This document shows, in pieces, positions 4,102 to 7,173 of a stretch of 7,173 bases of DNA. The notes below the pieces were generated by a model, which ran no database searches, was not told the origin of the DNA, and saw nothing but the letters and a program-made list of their open reading frames with translations. Origin of the DNA: Bacillota bacterium (GTDB taxonomy: Bacteria; Bacillota; Clostridia; Oscillospirales; Ruminococcaceae). Within the stretch, counting starts at the first letter, position 1. Each line of letters begins with the position of its first letter. The position numbers were made by a program, and so were the translations under genes. The stretch covers positions 1 through 7,173 of the forward strand of contig JAEWWT010000021.1 of NCBI GenBank assembly GCA_023396225.1, read 5' to 3'.

Positions 4102-5293
4102 ATCAATCATTATTTTTATGATTGTAATTGTTATGAGCGTTAATTGCTTTATTGTTCCTGTACGGTCTGAAGCTGTTGCTGGTGGTGCAGTTGTTGGTGC
4201 TTTGGCTGGTGGTGGTAGTGCTGTACTTTTAGCTGTTTTAGGTACTGCGATTGTTTTAGCTGGTGGTTCTATTGTGTCAGAAATTGCATGTAGTGACCCT
4301 ACAACACAAGCTTATAATTATAATAGCATGTATAAGGACGCTAACGGTATTTGGGTGCCAAGTGCTACTGATAGTTGTATGGCTAATCAAATACTATCAA
4401 AGTATTATGAAATGACACCAGAACAGCAAGCTTCCCTCGACGGTCTCGCTAGTCAGTTTGTCGGTGTCAAGCCTACTGAAGTTCAAGGACAAATTTTATT
4501 AAATGAAGCGTATTTAAATACCTTGAAATTAGGCTCTGGTGCTGTTCTTGTTGCTACTATTACAACTAATACTGGTCAGCTTGTAAGAACTTATTTTGGT
4601 GAATATGGTGTCATGTCTGATAATTCCAATACCATGTATGGTTCTTTGTATGGTTGTTTTAAGTTCATCGAAGCTAAAACTGTTAATGATACTACAACAA
4701 CAAAGGAAAACATTTACAGTATTACTATTACAAGAAATGCATATTTTTCAGAAAATACTACATACAAATTTCTTGGTCAATGGACTAATGCGGCTGGCAT
4801 TGGTGTTGGTGAGTCTGCTTTGCCTTGGGGTGGTTCTGATATTTTAAAGGTTGCGGGTGCAGATGTTCCTGTCACTTATACTCCAGCTGGTGTTCGAGCT
4901 AATCTTCGCGATTTAATAGATGGTTTACAATATCCTGCAATTGCTCTTAATCCTTCAACTGCTCTCCCTTATGACTTGTCTGTTCCCAATGTTAATATTG
5001 GTGAATTAGATAAATTAAAAGTTCCTACTGGCATTTCTACTGTGTTTCCGTTTTGCCTGCCTTTTGATTTTGTAAGAGGTCTTAGCCTGTTTTCTGCAAA
5101 GCCTGCAACTCCTCGTTTTGAATTACCAATTGAATTTAAACCTATAGGCTTGTTTGAGGGTTTTACATATGACCTTGTTGTTGATTTTGATAAATTAGAG
5201 TTGCTTGCATTTATTTCTCGGTGGGTATCTACTTTTAGTTTTTCAATGGTTTTGATTATCTTGTCTACAAAAATTGTTAAAGGAGCACATTAA
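4085..5293 (+). CDS. pIII-like attachment/minor coat protein, membrane anchored, 402 aa
   Basis: GGGGGTG (4072-4078) precedes the ATG. Residues 1-28 form a signal peptide (KSIIIFMIVIVMSVNCFIV core, probable cut near VRS). Residues 30-66 are unusually Gly/Ala-rich and hydrophobic (AVAGGAVVGALAGGGSAVLL). A large polar extracellular domain follows (about 67-320), rich in Thr, Asn and Tyr, with Cys at 69, 98 and 191. A segment FPFCLPFDFVRGL (321-332) resembles the membrane-proximal part of clostridial phage surface proteins as I recall them. A C-terminal span lies at about 372-396 (LLAFISRWVSTFSFSMVLII). This is the layout of pIII-type adsorption proteins: exported head, membrane anchor, terminal virion cap. 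The receptor is unknown. Next gene starts four bases later. Confidence 0.8.
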   Translation: MPKILKSIIIFMIVIVMSVNCFIVPVRSEAVAGGAVVGALAGGGSAVLLAVLGTAIVLAGGSIVSEIACSDPTTQAYNYNSMYKDANGIWVPSATDSCMANQILSKYYEMTPEQQASLDGLASQFVGVKPTEVQGQILLNEAYLNTLKLGSGAVLVATITTNTGQLVRTYFGEYGVMSDNSNTMYGSLYGCFKFIEAKTVNDTTTTKENIYSITITRNAYFSENTTYKFLGQWTNAAGIGVGESALPWGGSDILKVAGADVPVTYTPAGVRANLRDLIDGLQYPAIALNPSTALPYDLSVPNVNIGELDKLKVPTGISTVFPFCLPFDFVRGLSLFSAKPATPRFELPIEFKPIGLFEGFTYDLVVDFDKLELLAFISRWVSTFSFSMVLIILSTKIVKGAH

Positions 5294-5296
5294 TAT

Positions 5297-5539
5297 ATGG
5301 ACATTTTTAAATGGTGGCTTGATGGCTGGGAACAAATCGGCAATACTCTTGTAAATGCTTTGCCGAAATCTCCTATAGTTTTTTTGCAATCTAATGATAC
5401 TATAAATCATTATTTGTCGTATGTTAATTGGTTTATCCCTATTTATACTTTTGTATCAATGACGGAAGCATGGCTTACAGCCATAGTTGTCTATTATGTT
5501 GTATCTGTTGCTTTGAGATGGGCAAAAGTCGTTGAATAA
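5297..5539 (+). CDS. Minor coat protein, pVI-like, 80 aa
   Basis: AAAGGAG (5279-5285) lies 11 bases before the ATG. The protein is aromatic-rich (WWLDGWEQIG at the N-terminus) and has one or two hydrophobic segments: SYVNWFIPIYTFVSM (about 41-55) and AWLTAIVVYYVVSVALRW (about 58-75), then a short basic end. The YVNWFIP...AWLTA pattern with a closing ALRWAK is, from memory, common in small genes directly after pIII-like genes of Firmicute filamentous phages. In Ff phages the neighbouring pVI sits with pIII at the virion end and helps release it from the cell; the same place in this gene order supports that role. Functional assignment is by position and topology. Confidence 0.7.
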   Translation: MDIFKWWLDGWEQIGNTLVNALPKSPIVFLQSNDTINHYLSYVNWFIPIYTFVSMTEAWLTAIVVYYVVSVALRWAKVVE

Positions 5540-5544
5540 AAAAT

Positions 5545-5583
5545 TTTTGAGAAACCGAAGCGTAGCGGAGGAGAGGCTCAAAA
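5545..5583 (+). other. Intergenic hairpin with G+C-rich loop
   Basis: TTTTGAG (5545-5551) pairs with CTCAAAA (5577-5583). The 25-base interior holds an inner CCG (5555-5557) and CGG (5566-5568) and is clearly richer in G+C than the flanks. A T-rich run follows at 5586-5592. It may be a weak terminator or a transcript-processing structure between the pVI-like gene and the 65-residue gene; alternatively a small inserted host repeat. Confidence 0.4.
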
Positions 5584-5642
5584 TATTTTTTATTCATAAG
5601 ACTTTTTATAAAAATTTATTTAAAAGAAAGAGGTTTTATATT

Positions 5643-5840
5643 ATGAAGATTTTTAATTTTTTTAATTCCTTATTTTATGGTGATACTTGGTTTATTTGGT
5701 GGGGTATTGTTCTTTTGATTGTTTCAATTACTATTGCTATACAGCTTCCAGCTATTATAAAATCAGTAAAAGCAATTGCTATACAGCTTCCAGCTATTAT
5801 AAAATCAGTAAAAGCAATAAAAGCACGTAAAAAGAAGTAA
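5643..5840 (+). CDS. Small membrane protein with internal duplication, 65 aa
   Basis: The TTG-initiated longer frame from 5532 is rejected because AAAGAGG (5627-5633) sits before the ATG at 5643. The product has an aromatic N-terminus (MKIFNFFNSLFYGDTWFIWW), one hydrophobic span (residues about 18-40, GIVLLIVSITIAIQLPAII), then a basic tail ending ARKKK. Fourteen residues (IAIQLPAIIKSVKA) occur twice in tandem because of an exact 42-bp duplication; without it the protein would be 51 residues. The duplication adds a second amphipathic-hydrophobic segment and may create a re-entrant or second membrane-associated helix. It is the last gene of the structural run, followed by the paired hairpins. 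A minor coat or assembly role is likely by position; no family recognised. Confidence 0.75.
   Translation: MKIFNFFNSLFYGDTWFIWWGIVLLIVSITIAIQLPAIIKSVKAIAIQLPAIIKSVKAIKARKKK
5733..5816 (+). repeat. Exact 42-bp tandem duplication
   Basis: Units 5733-5774 and 5775-5816 are identical, both beginning ATTGCTATACAGCTTCCAGC and ending AAAGCA. The unit is a multiple of three, so the reading frame is kept. Absence of any difference points to a very recent event or to an assembly artefact. Confidence 0.97.
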
Positions 5841-5851
5841 TAGAACTGAAA

Positions 5852-5873
5852 AAAGCCGAGGTAACTCGGCTTT
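5852..5873 (+). terminator. Perfect hairpin after the structural genes
   Basis: AAAGCCGAG (5852-5860), loop GTAA, CTCGGCTTT (5865-5873): nine perfect pairs preceded by an A-run. On the plus strand it ends in only three Ts, so termination may be weak; on the minus strand it ends in six Ts and could stop antisense transcription. It begins 11 bases after the stop at 5840, the expected position for the end of the morphogenesis operon. Confidence 0.7.
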
Positions 5874-5900
5874 AACCCCCAGTAGCTAAGGTAGGGGGTT
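5874..5900. other. Second hairpin directly adjoining the first
   Basis: AACCCCC (5874-5880) pairs with GGGGGTT (5894-5900) around a 13-base loop that itself contains TAGCTA. With the stem at 5852-5873 it forms two back-to-back hairpins, an arrangement also seen at 1426-1482. Paired stable hairpins upstream of a rolling-circle Rep cassette are candidates for a single-strand origin or packaging signal; no experiment or motif here proves it. Confidence 0.55.
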
Positions 5901-5938
5901 AATGACTGCATTTAATTATTTTTATAGGGGGTTTTACT

Positions 5939-6148
5939 ATGGCAAGTATAAAAATTGGTATCTGTCCTACATGTGGCAAAACTAGAGAATTGGTCTTTAT
6001 AAAGTTTGGTGTTATTCAATCTACAATGTGTCCTCAATGTCTATTACGATATTTACAACAATGTGTATTACCTAGTTTAAAAGATACTTCTGACGATACT
6101 TGCATGATTGGAGTAAACGCAAATGGAACAGAACAGGGTAATTTATGA
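5939..6148 (+). CDS. Small zinc-ribbon protein, 69 aa
   Basis: AGGGGG (5926-5931) precedes the ATG. Two knuckles, CPTC (Cys 9 and 12) and CPQC (Cys 31 and 34), are 18 residues apart and should bind one zinc ion. The strand KTRELVFIKFGVIQSTM between them is typical of a zinc ribbon, and the C-terminal half (LLRYLQQCVLPSLKDTSDD) is a helix then a flexible acidic tail. Such proteins often bind nucleic acid or another protein. The gene overlaps the start of rep by 26 bases, implying coupled translation, so an accessory role in replication or in controlling Rep amount is plausible. It is the only intact zinc-ribbon gene here; a truncated one lies at 726. Function unknown beyond metal binding. Confidence 0.8.
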   Translation: MASIKIGICPTCGKTRELVFIKFGVIQSTMCPQCLLRYLQQCVLPSLKDTSDDTCMIGVNANGTEQGNL

Positions 6149-7112
6149 CTGGTTTACCTTTACTACAAAAATACATAGCTTATCGGATGTAATTGAATTG
6201 CTCGGCTTGCAGGAAGTCAAGTTTGAACAGTTTGACAAGGGTCGGTATTGTTATCAGAATAGGCTTTACTATGACGGTATAAATATCATGTATAACGGTC
6301 GTGAAGATATGGGAATATGCGTTGAAATGAGCGGTCAAGGCTGTAGAAATTTTGAAAGCTTCGGAAGTGGCAACTATCAAGAAATATTTGATATGATTAT
6401 TGATAATTGGTGTGAAAAAGCTGAACAAAGACAAATGAACATTACTCGACTTGATGTTGCATATGATGATTTTATCGGTTTACTTGATTTGAACTATTTT
6501 GTTAAGGCTACACAGCAAGGCAATTTTGTTTCAAAAAACACTAACTGGGAAGTCATTGTAAGTAATAAGGGTTGTACTGTCGGTCATGGTGATAGTCATT
6601 CTTCGCCTGTCTATATTCGTATTTATGATAAAAAAGCCGAACGTCATAGAACAGATATTGAACATTGGGTGCGCTGTGAAATAAAAATGAAAGACGATAA
6701 TGCAAGAGGTTTTATAAAACTGAAAACAGATGTCCGCAAGTCATATTTTCAAGTACTTAATAATTATCTTCGTTATATTATTCCGTCTAACGATAAGACA
6801 AAATGCAGAGTGTCTGTTGCTCCTGAATGGCTGCGCTTCATAGAAGATTTTGAAAAGGTTTCAATCTTTGACAAACCAGGATCATAGTATAATATTTTAA
6901 AGCTTGATTACTTTGTGTTTAACCAGGGCGGAAAAGCTATAAAAACAATGATTGATGTTCTCGGTCCTGAAAAATTTCTTTTAGATCTAAATGAAGCAAA
7001 TAAGAATAAAAAGACTAATCCTAAATATAATGCAATTCGTGGAAAGATGGGTGTTAAAACATCAGAAAATGATAATATACTTGCTTTCTTAGAAAGTAGA
7101 GGTGCAGTATGA
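6123..7112 (+). pseudogene. rep: Rep_trans-family rolling-circle replication initiator, interrupted by in-frame TAG
   Basis: TTGGAG (6108-6113) precedes the ATG. The first 254 codons carry the family pattern: VIYDWFTFTT (residues 6-15), SGQGCR (70-75), ITRLDVAYDD (107-116), YIRIYDKKAER (164-174), WVRCEIKMK (182-190). The family nicks one strand at the origin through an active-site Tyr and starts rolling-circle synthesis; I cannot pinpoint that Tyr. Codon 255 (6885-6887) is TAG, but the same frame stays open for 74 more codons (from YNILKLDYFVFNQGGKAIK) to TGA at 7110-7112. The full length, 329 positions, is normal for this group, and the true end overlaps the next start as ATGA. As I recall, relatives have Glu at this point (KPGTEYN), one base from TAG. 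So this is a nonsense mutation, a sequence error or readthrough; the 254-residue product alone might retain part of the activity. Confidence 0.85.
7096..7112 (+). repeat. 17-nt translation-start repeat, copy 2 (partner 26-42)
   Basis: Matches 26-42 with one mismatch (A at 7100 for G at 30). It encodes the last residues of the Rep frame (RGAV) and provides GAGGTG plus the ATG at 7109 for the next gene. Confidence 0.7.
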
Positions 7113-7173
7113 ATAATCAAGAAAAAGCAAAAATCAAAGAATTAAACTCATACAGCAAAAAATTACATGATGA
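7109..7173 (+). CDS. 5' part of a small ORF running off the window (40 aa if circular)
   Basis: The ATG at 7109 overlaps the rep-frame TGA as ATGA and has GAGGTG (7099-7104) upstream, so translation is coupled to full-length Rep. The visible residues begin MNNQEKAKIKELNSYSKKL, lysine-rich and helical. The window ends in its 22nd codon. Joined to base 1, the frame continues and stops at 56-58, giving 40 residues. No family recognised; small genes directly after Rep are common in rolling-circle elements. If the window is linear this is simply a partial gene. Confidence 0.7.
   Translation, partial: MNNQEKAKIKELNSYSKKLHD

Noticed and set aside
5532..5642. N-terminal extension of the 65-residue membrane protein from a TTG
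   Set aside because: The extension covers the hairpin region and overlaps the previous gene; a good ribosome binding site lies before ATG 5643.
6915..7112. Independent 65-codon gene starting at GTG 6915
   Set aside because: It lies in the same frame as Rep with no ribosome binding site and continues the Rep C-terminal pattern, so it is the cut-off end of Rep.

Overview
The window reads as a small, AT-rich filamentous phage (Inoviridae-like) genome or prophage from a Gram-positive, probably clostridial, host. The evidence is a Zot/pI-type assembly ATPase, a short signal-peptide-bearing coat protein, a tail-fibre-like (pIII-like) membrane-anchored protein, several tiny single-span membrane proteins, a pV-like DNA-binding protein, and a Rep_trans-family rolling-circle initiator. 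No outer-membrane secretin (pIV) is present, which fits a host with a single membrane. Strong AGGAGG-type ribosome binding sites, A+T-rich codons and the style of the proteins suggest a Firmicute. No integrase, transposase, CRISPR array, tRNA or rRNA is visible.

Layout. 1-58: probable end of a 40-residue ORF that starts at 7109, if the molecule is circular. 39-797: four small, closely packed plus-strand genes of unknown role, the last a truncated zinc-ribbon remnant. 798-938: noncoding, with inverted repeats. 939-1254: an independent unit with a consensus promoter, a 71-residue coiled-coil gene and a terminator. 1253-1487: a G+C-richer stretch holding a minus-strand protein-like fragment and two hairpins. 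1488-2114: a minus-strand repressor and a small membrane protein. 2115-2253: divergent control region with operator-like repeats. 2254-3261: pV-like protein, two small membrane proteins and major coat protein, ending in a terminator at 3281-3316. 3334-5840: Zot ATPase, pIII-like protein, pVI-like protein and a small membrane protein carrying a perfect 42-bp tandem duplication. 5852-5900: paired hairpins. 5939-7112: zinc-ribbon protein and Rep. 7109-7173: the start of the next small gene.

How it works together (inference from family knowledge). Rep nicks the double-stranded form and starts rolling-circle synthesis. The pV-like protein coats the single strand. The coat and minor coat proteins sit in the membrane and Zot powers extrusion. 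The XRE protein probably holds the divergent promoters in check. The coat-distal terminator would make coat mRNA more abundant than the assembly mRNA, as in Ff phages.

Most notable points: the two ends of the window join into one continuous reading frame, which suggests a complete circular genome of 7173 bp; Rep is interrupted by a single in-frame TAG although the frame stays open for 74 more codons; a small membrane gene carries an exact 42-bp duplication; and a 46-codon protein-like fragment of distinct composition lies in the main noncoding region.
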